Shown here piece by piece: positions 24,822 through 33,920 of a stretch of DNA of 64,000 nucleotides. Source of the DNA: Haloferula sp. BvORR071 (GTDB lineage: Bacteria; Verrucomicrobiota; Verrucomicrobiia; Verrucomicrobiales; Akkermansiaceae); contig NZ_BATP01000007.1 of NCBI RefSeq assembly GCF_000739615.1, positions 248,001-312,000 of the forward strand, in the 5' to 3' direction. The notes under the pieces were generated by a model, which had not been told where the DNA came from, ran no database searches, and saw only the letters and a program-made list of their open reading frames with translations. The translations under genes and the position numbers were made by a program. Positions within the stretch are counted from its first letter, which is position 1; the number at the start of each line of letters is the position of its first letter.

Positions 24822-27299
24822 CTAGGCCTCGACCTCGCTTTTCTTCCGCGGGTTCACCTCCACTGGCTCCCAACTTAGCGCCACGCTCTTGAAGTCCCGT
24901 GGCACGCTCACGCGGTAGCGGCCGTCATCATCGCGCTTGGCTCTGAGATCATGGCCATCGACTACAACACCCAGCTCTGCCTCGGCGCAGCCGATACCGC
25001 AGAAGGTGATCTGGACATTCTCGTAGCCGGGCGTCCATGAGCCCTGCCACTCACGGGAGAGCGCCAGTCTCCCCTCCCCGCCTTCGACGTTGAGGGTGGA
25101 GTCGCGATAAATGCCTTCCTTCCACTGCTCGCCGTCGCCTTCGTCTTCGTACCAGCGGCTGGTCTCGCTGCCATCCTTCCACCAAGTGCGGAGCTCGGGC
25201 TCGGGATTCACGATCTCGCCGACGTACTGCTGCAGCGGCCAGTGAGGAATCACTGCGCCACCGCGGACGAAGACCGGGATGCGGTCGATCGGGCATTCGA
25301 TCCAAATGTCCGTGGCTACCGCCTTCGGACGGGCGTCATCGTGATAGGCAAACCAATCGCCGTGCGGCAGGTAGAGGAAGCGGCCCTCCTCGCCTTCGGC
25401 CAAGATCGGCACGACGTAGAGGTGATCGCCGAAGTAGAACTCGGCGCTGCGCCAGTAGGCATCCGGATTCTGGTGCTCCACCAGAGGTAGCGAACGCAGC
25501 ATCGGCGTGCCCTCGCTGACATACTGCCAGAAGGCGGTGTAGATCGCCGGCAGAAGATGATAGCGCATCTCGATCGCACGCCGCACCCAGTCCGTGGTGT
25601 CATCGCCGAAGCTCCACGGCTCCTGCTCGCCATGATCCCCTGAGGAATGCGTGCGGAAGAAAGGATGGAAAACCGCGAGCTGCACCCAGCGCAGGTAGAG
25701 CTCAGGTGTGGGCGTCTCAATGAAGCCGCCGATATCCGAGCCGATGAAGGACATGCCTGAGGTGGCGAGGCGCTGGCACTGGGTGTTCGCCATGTTCAGG
25801 TGTTCCCAGGAAGCGACGTTGTCGCCCGTCCATGCACAGGCGAAGCGTTGCGTGCCAGCATAGGCCGAGCGCGTGATTGAGAAGGCACGGCGACCCTTGC
25901 CATAGAGCTTCAGCCCCTGGCGGGTGGCTCGCACCATCTGCATGCCGTAAATATTGTGCGCCTTGCGGTGCGAACAAGGATGACCGTCGTAGTCGTGGCG
26001 GACGTCGTGAGGGAAGGTTCCTTCCTCGAAAACCGCCGGCTCGTTCATGTCATTCCAAATGCCGCGCACGCCGACATCGCCGATGAGATCCTTAAAGAGC
26101 GTGGCCCACCACTCGCGCACATCCGGCCGGGTATAGTCAGGGAAGTGGCAGAGGCCCGGCCACACCGAGCCCTTCATCAGCGCGCCATCCTGGCGGCGGC
26201 AGAAGTAGTTCCGCTCGATGCCCTCGACCCATGCCGGATAGTTCGGATCGATCTTCAGGCCGGGGTCGATGATCGCAACGGTCTTGAAGCCTTCCGCTTC
26301 AAGCTCCTCCACCATCTTCTTCGGCTGGGGAAAGCGCTCCGCGTCCCAAGTGAAGCAGCGGTAGCCATCCATGTAGTCGATGTCCAGATAGATGGCATCG
26401 CAGGGGATCTTGCGCTTGCGGAAGCCGGTGGTGATGTTCCGCACCGTCGCTTCCGGGTAGTAGCTCCACTTGCACTGGTGATAGCCCAGCGCCCACAAGG
26501 GTGGCATCTCGGCCATGCCGGTGAGGCGCGTGTAGCGGCTCACGATATCCAAGGGCTTGTCGCCCTGGATGAAGTAGTAGTCCATCTCTCCACCTTGCGC
26601 GCGGAAGGTGGTCACGCCCGGCTTGTCACTGCCGAAGTCGAAGCCGGTGCGGAAAGTATTGTCGAAGAAGATCCCGTAGCAGTGCCCGCGGCAGAGGCTG
26701 ATGTAGAAGGGAATGTTCTTGTAGAGCGGATCGGTCTGCGGACCGTAGGCATAGGTATCACTACCCCAGAGTTCGAAGCGCTTGCCGCGCAGGTTGAGAT
26801 CGCAGGATTTGTCGCCCAGCCCGTAGAAGTATTCGCTGTTCTGACAGACCTTGCTCATCTTCACGACCTCGCCGCCGTAGGTCTTGTTGTCCTCCCAGTG
26901 GTAGCCCTTCTCATCCTGGCAGAGGATGCGGCCACTGATGGTATCGGTGATGGTGGTCTTGAGACCCTGGCGCGCGATGCGGACGGAGATCCTACCCGTC
27001 TTGAGAGCGAAGCCATCCGCGAATTCGATCAGCTCATGCTCCGGCAGCTCACCCTGATAGGCCGGATCGATTGCATAAGAGAAATCTCCATCAAAGCGGC
27101 CTTCAGGCGAGAAGCGGAAGCGGACGATGCCCTCTGCAACCAACCTGAGTTGCAAAAGCACCCCATTGTCCGTGAGGAATTCGTAGACGCCGGGCGCGGG
27201 GTTCCGCTTGTCGCGGATGCTGCCTGGCAAGAAGTCCACAACCGCTGCGGCGGTCTGGTGCTTCTCCATGTAGTTGCCGGAGAATTCTTCGGATGCCAT
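24822..27299 (-). CDS. GH31 alpha-glucosidase
   Basis: About 825 residues from the ATG at 27299 (MASEEFSGNYMEKHQTAAAV). The frame remains open further upstream but that part looks unlike the family; another start is the Met eleven residues in. An N-terminal beta-sandwich domain contains YFYGLGDKSCDLNLRGKRFE and WGSDTYAYGPQTDPLYKNIP. The catalytic barrel has WALGYHQCKWSYYPEATVRN, AIYLDIDYMDG, the nucleophile Asp in GIWNDMNEPA, and the acid/base Asp in AWTGDNVASWEHL. It lacks a signal peptide, so it is probably intracellular and acts on maltose or maltodextrins. It sits beside and divergent to the glycogen-synthase-like and GH57 genes, forming an alpha-glucan cluster. Confidence 0.92.
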   Translation of the reverse strand: MASEEFSGNYMEKHQTAAAVVDFLPGSIRDKRNPAPGVYEFLTDNGVLLQLRLVAEGIVRFRFSPEGRFDGDFSYAIDPAYQGELPEHELIEFADGFALKTGRISVRIARQGLKTTITDTISGRILCQDEKGYHWEDNKTYGGEVVKMSKVCQNSEYFYGLGDKSCDLNLRGKRFELWGSDTYAYGPQTDPLYKNIPFYISLCRGHCYGIFFDNTFRTGFDFGSDKPGVTTFRAQGGEMDYYFIQGDKPLDIVSRYTRLTGMAEMPPLWALGYHQCKWSYYPEATVRNITTGFRKRKIPCDAIYLDIDYMDGYRCFTWDAERFPQPKKMVEELEAEGFKTVAIIDPGLKIDPNYPAWVEGIERNYFCRRQDGALMKGSVWPGLCHFPDYTRPDVREWWATLFKDLIGDVGVRGIWNDMNEPAVFEEGTFPHDVRHDYDGHPCSHRKAHNIYGMQMVRATRQGLKLYGKGRRAFSITRSAYAGTQRFACAWTGDNVASWEHLNMANTQCQRLATSGMSFIGSDIGGFIETPTPELYLRWVQLAVFHPFFRTHSSGDHGEQEPWSFGDDTTDWVRRAIEMRYHLLPAIYTAFWQYVSEGTPMLRSLPLVEHQNPDAYWRSAEFYFGDHLYVVPILAEGEEGRFLYLPHGDWFAYHDDARPKAVATDIWIECPIDRIPVFVRGGAVIPHWPLQQYVGEIVNPEPELRTWWKDGSETSRWYEDEGDGEQWKEGIYRDSTLNVEGGEGRLALSREWQGSWTPGYENVQITFCGIGCAEAELGVVVDGHDLRAKRDDDGRYRVSVPRDFKSVALSWEPVEVNPRKKSEVEA

Positions 27300-27640
27300 G
27301 TCGATCGGGGGGAGGACGAAGCTCCCATAGGTAGAACCATGGCACGAGCTGTGCCAGTACGCGAATGCGTAGTCATACGGCAAGCCGGTCATCCGGAAGC
27401 CGTTCGCAAATTGCCTCCGATTGATTGAAAATCGAGGTGCTTTTGTGTCCGCAGCAAAACCGGACATAATGGCAAGACGCCACAACTTTGAACCTTGCAA
27501 TGAATCGTTTCGATGCCAGCGTGGCGAACTCGGTACGTGTATCTCCGTATTTTCTATGGACATTGGCCCGGCCATTGCTCATGGACACCCACGGTCACGG
27601 GAGTCACTGAAAATCAGGATTCCATGTCGCCCTCTCGGTC
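27300..27640. other. Divergent intergenic region between GH31 and glycosyltransferase genes
   Basis: These 341 bp lie between the chosen GH31 start and the glycosyltransferase start and must hold promoters for both directions. The minus-strand frame of GH31 stays open through most of it (to 27575), so the GH31 start may lie further right. I see no clear -35/-10 pair, hairpin or repeat in it. Confidence 0.4.
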
Positions 27641-28945
27641 ATGAATCGTCTTCGCGTGCTCAAACTCGGTTGGGAGTTCCCCCCTCTGATCAACGGCGGC
27701 TTGGGGATCGCCTGCCTTGGTCTTTCCCAAGCTCTTTCCAAGCATGTGGACCTGCGGGTGATCGTGCCGCGCGCCGCTCCGGACACCAGCTTCGAGGGTT
27801 TCGACCTCACGGGCTTGAACAACCTCCGCGTGGAGGAATTGCAGACCGTGGAGGGCAAATATCGCTACGAGAGCTTTGCCCAGATCGATCGCGTGCCGAT
27901 CTTCCTGGATCCCTACGATACGACCGAAACCACCGTAGAACAGATCCGCACGGAACCCGGTGGTGAAATCAAGTTTTCCCAGACCACCCGCAACCAGCTT
28001 GAACAATTCAAGATGGGTGAGCTCTACGGCGCCGACCTCGGCACCAAGGTGGTCGAGTTCTCAAAGATCGCGGCCAAGCTGGCGCTTCTAACCGATTTCG
28101 ACATCGTCCACGCGCATGACTGGATGACCTTCCTGGCCGGCGTGGAAGTGAAGAAGGCCACCGGCAAGCCGCTGGTGCTGCATGTCCACGCCTCGCAATA
28201 TGACCGGGCCGGGGCTGATGCCCGCGGATGGATCTACGACATCGAGAAATACGGCATGGAGCAGGCGGACGCGGTGATCCCCGTGAGCCGCTACACCGGT
28301 CAGATTTGCTCCGGGCACTACGGCATCGATCCCGCGAAGGTGCATCCGGTGCACAATGGCGCGGAGCCGGTGGAAGTCTTTAGCACCCGGAAGAAGTTCC
28401 CCGAGAAGCTGGTGCTCTTCCTCGGCCGTCTCACCGCGCAGAAGGGTCCCGAGTTCTTCCTGGAGATCGCGCAGAGGGTGCTCGATGTGAACAAGAACGT
28501 TCGCTTCGTGATGGCCGGGACGGGCGAGCGCTTGAAGCCGCTGATCGAAAGCGGTGCCTTCCGCGGACTCGGCGGCTACTTCCACTTCACCGGCTTCCTG
28601 AACAAGGAGAAGGTCAACGAGCTGCTCTCGATGACTGACATCTACTGCATGCCTTCGGTCTCCGAGCCCTTCGGCTTGTCCGCGCTGGAAGCCGCACAGT
28701 TCGGCATTCCCGCAGTGATCTCAAAGCAGTCCGGCGTGGCCGAGGTGCTCAAGGGCGCGCTCAAGGCGGACTTCTGGGACGTCGACCTGATGGCCAAGCA
28801 CATCATCGACCTGCTGGAGAACGAGGAACTCCGCGAGCAGGTGGTCAAGCAGGCCGCGCTGGACATGGCGGCCTCGACATGGGACGCCGCGGCGGAGAGA
28901 GTGGTGGAGATCTACCAAGATCTCGTACACGCTTCCGTGAAATGA
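27641..28945 (+). CDS. Glycogen-synthase-like glycosyltransferase (GT4/GT5)
   Basis: 434 residues. N-terminal Rossmann domain with the starch/glycogen synthase-type loop LGWEFPPLINGGLGIACLGL (the KxGGL-like nucleotide-sugar site) and the FDIVHAHDWMT motif. The C-terminal domain has LVLFLGRLTAQKGPEFFLEI, VRFVMAGTGE, and YCMPSVSEPFGLSALEA with the conserved E-x7-E (SEPFGLSALE). It transfers glucose from ADP- or UDP-glucose onto an alpha-glucan by family analogy; alternatively it may be a sucrose- or maltose-phosphate-type GT4. It is followed 97 bp downstream by a GH57 gene, an arrangement common for alpha-glucan synthesis and remodelling. Confidence 0.85.
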   Translation: MNRLRVLKLGWEFPPLINGGLGIACLGLSQALSKHVDLRVIVPRAAPDTSFEGFDLTGLNNLRVEELQTVEGKYRYESFAQIDRVPIFLDPYDTTETTVEQIRTEPGGEIKFSQTTRNQLEQFKMGELYGADLGTKVVEFSKIAAKLALLTDFDIVHAHDWMTFLAGVEVKKATGKPLVLHVHASQYDRAGADARGWIYDIEKYGMEQADAVIPVSRYTGQICSGHYGIDPAKVHPVHNGAEPVEVFSTRKKFPEKLVLFLGRLTAQKGPEFFLEIAQRVLDVNKNVRFVMAGTGERLKPLIESGAFRGLGGYFHFTGFLNKEKVNELLSMTDIYCMPSVSEPFGLSALEAAQFGIPAVISKQSGVAEVLKGALKADFWDVDLMAKHIIDLLENEELREQVVKQAALDMAASTWDAAAERVVEIYQDLVHASVK

Positions 28946-29042
28946 GCTGGCGCAACCAGAAGCAAGAAACCAGAACCAAGACCGGTCCCCGCCACAGATC
29001 CAGCACTGATCACCGCTTACTGATCACTCGGCACTTTTTTCC

Positions 29043-30278
29043 ATGCCCGACGTTTGCCTCTACTTCCAGGTGCACCAGCCAAACCGGCTGATTCCTTACG
29101 ATTTCTTCCGGATCGGCGAGCACGCCTTCTATGAGGACGATGGACTCAATGGCGAGGTGCTCTCAAAGGTCGCCGAGAAGTGCTATCTACCGGCAAACGC
29201 GCTCTTCAAGAAGGCGATCAAGGAGAGCAAGGGCCGCTTCCGCATGGCCCTTTCGATCAGCGGCACGGTGATCGAGCAGATGGCCCACCACCGGCCGGAC
29301 GTGCTGAAGTCCTTCCAGGAACTGGTGGCCACGGGCAATGTCGAGCTGCTGGCTGAGACCTACTACCACTCGCTGGCGATCCTGCACTCGAAGAAGGAGT
29401 TCGAGCGCCAGGTGGAGCGACATCTCGATATCCTCGAAGACACCTTCCAAGTCCGGCCGCGGGTCTTCCGCAATACCGAGCTGATCTATAACAACGCGAT
29501 CGCCGCACAGGCGGAGACCATGGGCTTCGACGGCATCCTCGCGGAGGGCGTGCCATGGGTGCTCAACGGCCAATCGCCGAACTTCCTCTACCGCGCGCCG
29601 CACGTCTCGCAGCTCAAGACCATCCTGCGCAACGTCGGCCTTTCCGACGATTTGGGCTTCCGCTTCTCCGACAAGAACTGGTCGGAGTATCCCCTCACCC
29701 CCGAGAAATTCGCGGGATGGCTGAAGAAGGCTCCGGGGGATGTGGTGAACCTGTTCCTCGACTACGAGACCATCGGCGAGCACCAGTGGAAGGACACCGG
29801 CATCTTCGAGTTCTGGGAGAAGCTCCCGGAGGCAGTGCTCGACCAGAACATCAAGTGGGTCACTCCCGGCGAGGTGGTGGACATGTTCCGCGCCACCAAG
29901 GAATACGACTGCCACTGGCCGACCTCATGGGCCGATGCCGAGCGGGACCTCAGCGCCTGGACCGGCAATGTGATGCAGCAGGAAGCGATCGCGAAGATCC
30001 ACCGGCTGGAGGAGGAAGTGCTGGCAGCCAAGGATCCCGACCTGGCCCACGTGTGGGCGAAGATGCAGACCTCCGACCACTTCTACTGGATGTCCACCAA
30101 GAGCGGCACCGATGGCAGTGTGCATCAGTACTTCTCACCCTACGGCAGCCCTTACGACGGCTACATCTACTTCATGAACGCTCTGGCCGACTTGCAGATC
30201 CGCCTGAAGCGGATCCGCGAGGCCAAGGCGGAGAATGCCGAAGACGAAGTCGAAGAATCAGTTCCGGCGGCGACGTAG
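29043..30278 (+). CDS. GH57 alpha-amylase/branching-type glycosidase
   Basis: 411 residues. GH57 conserved regions can be read: region 1 YFQVHQPNRL, region 3 with the nucleophile Glu in FRNTELIYNN, region 4 with the acid/base Asp in LFLDYETIGEHQW, and MALSISGTVIEQM near the N terminus. Size and motifs match the short GH57 alpha-amylases found next to glycogen synthases; 4-alpha-glucanotransferase or branching activity cannot be excluded. No signal peptide, so intracellular. Its last 21 bp overlap the convergent PEP-CTERM gene. No Shine-Dalgarno is obvious before the ATG at 29043. Confidence 0.9.
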   Translation: MPDVCLYFQVHQPNRLIPYDFFRIGEHAFYEDDGLNGEVLSKVAEKCYLPANALFKKAIKESKGRFRMALSISGTVIEQMAHHRPDVLKSFQELVATGNVELLAETYYHSLAILHSKKEFERQVERHLDILEDTFQVRPRVFRNTELIYNNAIAAQAETMGFDGILAEGVPWVLNGQSPNFLYRAPHVSQLKTILRNVGLSDDLGFRFSDKNWSEYPLTPEKFAGWLKKAPGDVVNLFLDYETIGEHQWKDTGIFEFWEKLPEAVLDQNIKWVTPGEVVDMFRATKEYDCHWPTSWADAERDLSAWTGNVMQQEAIAKIHRLEEEVLAAKDPDLAHVWAKMQTSDHFYWMSTKSGTDGSVHQYFSPYGSPYDGYIYFMNALADLQIRLKRIREAKAENAEDEVEESVPAAT

Positions 30279-31127
30279 GGCGGCCAGCAGGGTCAGCGGT
30301 GCGATCATCACGAAGCTGGAAGGCTCCGGGATCGTATTGCCGCTGGCATTCACCGTCTGGGAGAAGCCGCCGAGCTGGGACCAAGTCTGTGCGGAGTTGA
30401 CGCCGCCATTCACCCCGCCCAAGTCCTGGTTGAGGCTGTTTGTCTGGGTGGAGGTCGCTACCACGTAGCGCAGGCTCGACTGGTCGGTGATGTTGATCGA
30501 CTTGTTATTCTTCAAGAAGCCCACGATATCCGCGAACGGCATCATGAAGCTCAGGTAGTAGTCCGGATCACCGGTGGTGGAGGGCGTCGCATCGTTGGTG
30601 GTCCCGCCGTCCGTGAGGTAGTTCACCGGACGGTAGCTGTAGTTGTTCGCGTCCCGCGTGTAGCTATAGGTGGCCGAGGACGCGATGGAGGTCGTGCTCG
30701 GCGAGGTGTTGGCCTGGCCACCGGGTGCATAAATGCCCATGACCGGGGTGCTTCCCTGCATGCCCACACCGAGGAAGACGTCGATCGCATTGTCCCCGTT
30801 GGCTTCAATTCCAACCCACAGGATGGCACTCCATGCCGGGTTATTCTTGTTGCCGTCAGCTTCATCCAAGCGGATGCGGAAGCCGAGGGTGCCATCGGTC
30901 GAGCTGGCACTCCCGTTGTTATTGAAAGTCGTGAAGAAGCCACCGTTGGTGCCGCTGCCGACAATATCGCTCGCCGGCTGGCCGGTTTGCTGGTCCGCCA
31001 AATAGTCATAATTTCCCGCCAGCGCGGTCCAAGACGAGCTGGCAGAGGAAACGGTGGCGGCCTCAACGGCTGGTGCGATCAGGGCGCACGCAGAGACGAG
31101 GGCACGGATTGCCCGGGGAGCATTCAT
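30258..31127 (-). CDS. PEP-CTERM sorting-domain protein
   Basis: 289 residues from the ATG at 31127 (MNAPRAIRALVSACALIAPA). A signal peptide (cleavage near VEA/ATV) is followed by a Gly/Ser/Thr/Asn-rich beta domain (SWTALAGNYDYLADQQTGQP, WSAILWVGIEANGDNAIDVF). The C terminus is a PEP-CTERM signal: IPEPSS, a hydrophobic helix (FVMIAPLTLLAAL) and RRRR. By family knowledge it is exported and processed by an exosortase, usually linked to exopolysaccharide; no exosortase gene is in the window. The stop lies within the convergent GH57 gene. Confidence 0.85.
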   Translation of the reverse strand: MNAPRAIRALVSACALIAPAVEAATVSSASSSWTALAGNYDYLADQQTGQPASDIVGSGTNGGFFTTFNNNGSASSTDGTLGFRIRLDEADGNKNNPAWSAILWVGIEANGDNAIDVFLGVGMQGSTPVMGIYAPGGQANTSPSTTSIASSATYSYTRDANNYSYRPVNYLTDGGTTNDATPSTTGDPDYYLSFMMPFADIVGFLKNNKSINITDQSSLRYVVATSTQTNSLNQDLGGVNGGVNSAQTWSQLGGFSQTVNASGNTIPEPSSFVMIAPLTLLAALRRRRN

Positions 31128-31386
31128 GGGTCGGGGAAGACGGGGTGGTGAGAACCCTGCGATTGAGAAGAGCCCGCCGGACGCGTCCGATTTTGCGACC
31201 ACAACCCTCGGAAAACAAGGAATATTAGGAAACTTGAATATACTTAATCGCGTAGGGTATATCGCCCGTTCGGCCTGTAGGGCCAATCCCTACGGCACGT
31301 TTCCCCTTTGCGGCGGATAAGAGCGAAATCGCGACACGGCGAAAAGCCAGCGCATCCGACCGCCTCCACGTCCCTGCCGATTTGCG

Positions 31387-33774
31387 TCAGGGTGCCTTGA
31401 ACTCCGGATATTTGTTCCGGAGCATCATGCGGTACTCTTGGGCCGCGGAGGGATCCCCCTTCTTCTCCAGTGCGGTCGCGGCCTTGTTCAGCGCCTGCGG
31501 CTTGATCACCCGGTCGCTGTCGTCGAGCTGCTCCACCGCAGACACGTAATCAACGGCCGCGCGCGTGGGATCGTTGCGCTTCATCTGGATGTCGCCATTG
31601 ACGATCATCACCTCGGCGATCGTGCGGCCTTGGGGCTGGAGCGCACGACACTCATTGAGCGCGGCGCTTGCTTCATCCAGCTTGCCGAGGCCAAGCAGTG
31701 CCTTGGCGCGGTCCACCAGACCATCGGCCTTCCACATCGGCACATCCTCCACTTCGAGGGCGTTATTCACGGGGCCAAGGGCTTCCTTCGCTTTGCCTGC
31801 CGCGAGGAGGGCCTTGCCGAGGTAGCGCCAAGTCTGCTTGGCAGTACTCCGCGGCTCATCCTCATCCGCGATCAGGCGGTAGAAGCGGGCCGACTGCTCG
31901 AAGCGGTCGGCGCCGAAAGCCTGCATGGCAGCCCAGTCAATCAATTGCTCCGGCAAGTAGTCGACGAACTCGTCCTTGATGGCGCGGTCCACGTCATCGC
32001 AGAGCGGCTCGGGAGCTTGCAAGGTCCAGTGGGCCAAGGCCAGCAGGGCACCGGCGTTCTTGCCGTAGGTCGCGTGCTCCAGGTCGCGGGCGGTTTCCGC
32101 ATGAGGGACGGCCTCCTTGAAGTGGTCCTTCTTGATCATGCCCCAGGCCAGCCAGTAGTTGGCCTTCGCCTTGCGGGCGCGAGTGGCGGAAGGGAACTTT
32201 GCGAGGAAGCCTTCGTAACGGGCGATCATGTCCTCGAGGTTACCCTCCTGCTTGGCGATCTCCGCGGATTGGATGTAGGCCAGCTCGGTGTATTCCGGAT
32301 TGAGGTTGCGGGTGATGACCTGATCGTAGTCGATGATGGCCTTCATCGGCTCGCCGCTGGTCTCGTAGGCTTGTGCGCGTTGCATCAGCGCCTCCGCCGC
32401 GCGCGGATCGTCCGGATAGGTGGTGATGAACTCACTGAAGGAGCGCACCGCTCCCTGCGGGTCCTCGCTCGCCAATTGGCAGGCCGCGCGCTTGTAGAGC
32501 AGGCCCTTGCGGTTCTCCGGGCTGAGCACCGTGGCGTCGATCTCGTTGTAAACCTTGGCCGCCTCGGTCGGATTGTGCGCGTCCATCAGCGTCTCTGCCT
32601 TCATCAGCAGCGCCGAATGGATCTTCGGATCGCGGGGGCGATTCTTGCGGTAGATGTCCAGGAAGGCATCCACCTGATCCGGCACGTGCCGGCCCTCGAT
32701 CCGGTAGAAGCAAAGCAAGCGCAGGTAGTTCGCATCGAAGGCGTGGATGTTGTTGGGCAGCATCAGCTTCTCCACCTCGCGGAAGAGCTCGAGTGCCTCC
32801 ACATTGCGGTCCAAGGCCATGTAGGACTTGGCTGCGACCATCAAGCGCTTTGCCTCCTGCTCACCCTGGGCTTTCTCCGCGCTACGCAGGAAGATCGAGA
32901 TCACCTCGCTATACTCCTTGCGATCGTAGCGGGCGTTCATCAGCGCGATCTGCGCATCCGGACGATAGGCCTCCATGCCGGCGGTGTTCATCACCAGCAT
33001 CAGGTATTTGTCAGAAATTTCGGCCTGGCCAAGCTTGGCCGACACGATGCCAGCCTCCACGGCAGCAGGGCCGCGGATGTCGGAGGCACTGCGGGACATC
33101 ACCGCCTTGTCGAGCAGCGGCAGCGCTTCATCGAGCTTCTCCGCGCGAGAAAGCAGCTTGCCGAGCTGAAGCTGGGCCTTGCCCAAGAAGGTATTCTGCG
33201 GCTCCGGATCCGCAATCACCCTGCGGTAGTAGTCGCTGGCCTCACGGGTGCGCCCTAACAGCTCGTATGAGAAGCCCGCGTAGAAGAGCCCCTTCAAGCG
33301 GTGGTCCGGCGCGGTCGCGACGGCTACCATCTTCTCGAAGTAGGGAGCAGCCAGCGCATACTGGCGGTTGTTGAAATGATCCACCGCCAGCCGGAAGGCC
33401 GCCGCACTGGCGAAGCCGCCCTTGGCGTAACGATTGAGGATCGAGCCATAGCAGCGGCGCGCGTCGTCGGTCCGCCCGGAGAAATAGTAGCTCTCGCCCA
33501 GATACCACCAGGCTGCCTCGGCGTTCGGATCGTTCGGCTTGGTATCGAGGAAGCGGTTAAGCAGCGAAATCGCGCCGGAAAGACGCTCCATCCGCTGGTC
33601 GATATTGGTGCTGGCCCGCGCAGCGTCATGCAGGCGCTTGCCGGTCGTGAACCAATCCGTGTCCGAGGGCTGCGGCGGCTGGACCTCGGCCTCGCTCTCG
33701 TCCACCGGCTCGGCGCGCGGTGCCTGGGCAAGCGCGGTCGCCGTGGCGGCGAGACAAAGAAGAAGGCGGATCAT
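31387..33774 (-). CDS. Large secreted TPR protein (paralogue 1)
   Basis: 795 residues from the ATG at 33774 (MIRLLLCLAATATALAQAPR), which gives a signal peptide ending ALA/QAP; longer frames to 33954 lack support. After an acidic linker come many tetratricopeptide-type repeats, for example EAAWWYLGESYYFSGRTDDA, KGLFYAGFSYELLGRTREAS, LGKAQLQLGKLLSRAEKLDE and EALMQRAQAYETSGEPMKAI. It is clearly paralogous to the 790-residue protein at 41983-44355, sharing the order of repeats and phrases such as RRCY, RLKGL, NRKGLLYKRA / NRPGMLYNRA and EYRMMLRNKYPEFK / KYRTELREKYPEWK at the end. Predicted periplasmic scaffold or outer-membrane-associated protein. It lies 147 bp downstream of the PBP1A gene on the same strand. 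Confidence 0.85.
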   Translation of the reverse strand: MIRLLLCLAATATALAQAPRAEPVDESEAEVQPPQPSDTDWFTTGKRLHDAARASTNIDQRMERLSGAISLLNRFLDTKPNDPNAEAAWWYLGESYYFSGRTDDARRCYGSILNRYAKGGFASAAAFRLAVDHFNNRQYALAAPYFEKMVAVATAPDHRLKGLFYAGFSYELLGRTREASDYYRRVIADPEPQNTFLGKAQLQLGKLLSRAEKLDEALPLLDKAVMSRSASDIRGPAAVEAGIVSAKLGQAEISDKYLMLVMNTAGMEAYRPDAQIALMNARYDRKEYSEVISIFLRSAEKAQGEQEAKRLMVAAKSYMALDRNVEALELFREVEKLMLPNNIHAFDANYLRLLCFYRIEGRHVPDQVDAFLDIYRKNRPRDPKIHSALLMKAETLMDAHNPTEAAKVYNEIDATVLSPENRKGLLYKRAACQLASEDPQGAVRSFSEFITTYPDDPRAAEALMQRAQAYETSGEPMKAIIDYDQVITRNLNPEYTELAYIQSAEIAKQEGNLEDMIARYEGFLAKFPSATRARKAKANYWLAWGMIKKDHFKEAVPHAETARDLEHATYGKNAGALLALAHWTLQAPEPLCDDVDRAIKDEFVDYLPEQLIDWAAMQAFGADRFEQSARFYRLIADEDEPRSTAKQTWRYLGKALLAAGKAKEALGPVNNALEVEDVPMWKADGLVDRAKALLGLGKLDEASAALNECRALQPQGRTIAEVMIVNGDIQMKRNDPTRAAVDYVSAVEQLDDSDRVIKPQALNKAATALEKKGDPSAAQEYRMMLRNKYPEFKAP

Positions 33775-33920
33775 GACGACGGGCGCATCATCACCCCACC
33801 GTGGCCTTTTGCCAAGGAGGGGTTTGGGTTGCTCGGAGCGGCGGTAGCGCATCGCGGACTCAAAGACGAGTGACAAATCAGAGGCGGATTTTACCAACCA
33901 TGACGAGGGGTAGAACCGCT

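Noticed and set aside
25956..27428. 490-codon open frame on the plus strand
   Set aside because: It is fully antisense to the GH31 gene, whose catalytic motifs are clear; long antisense frames are expected at this GC content and it has no recognisable domain.
31438..33258. 606-codon open frame on the plus strand
   Set aside because: Antisense shadow of the TPR gene; composition rich in His, Arg, Gly, Leu without motif or start signals.
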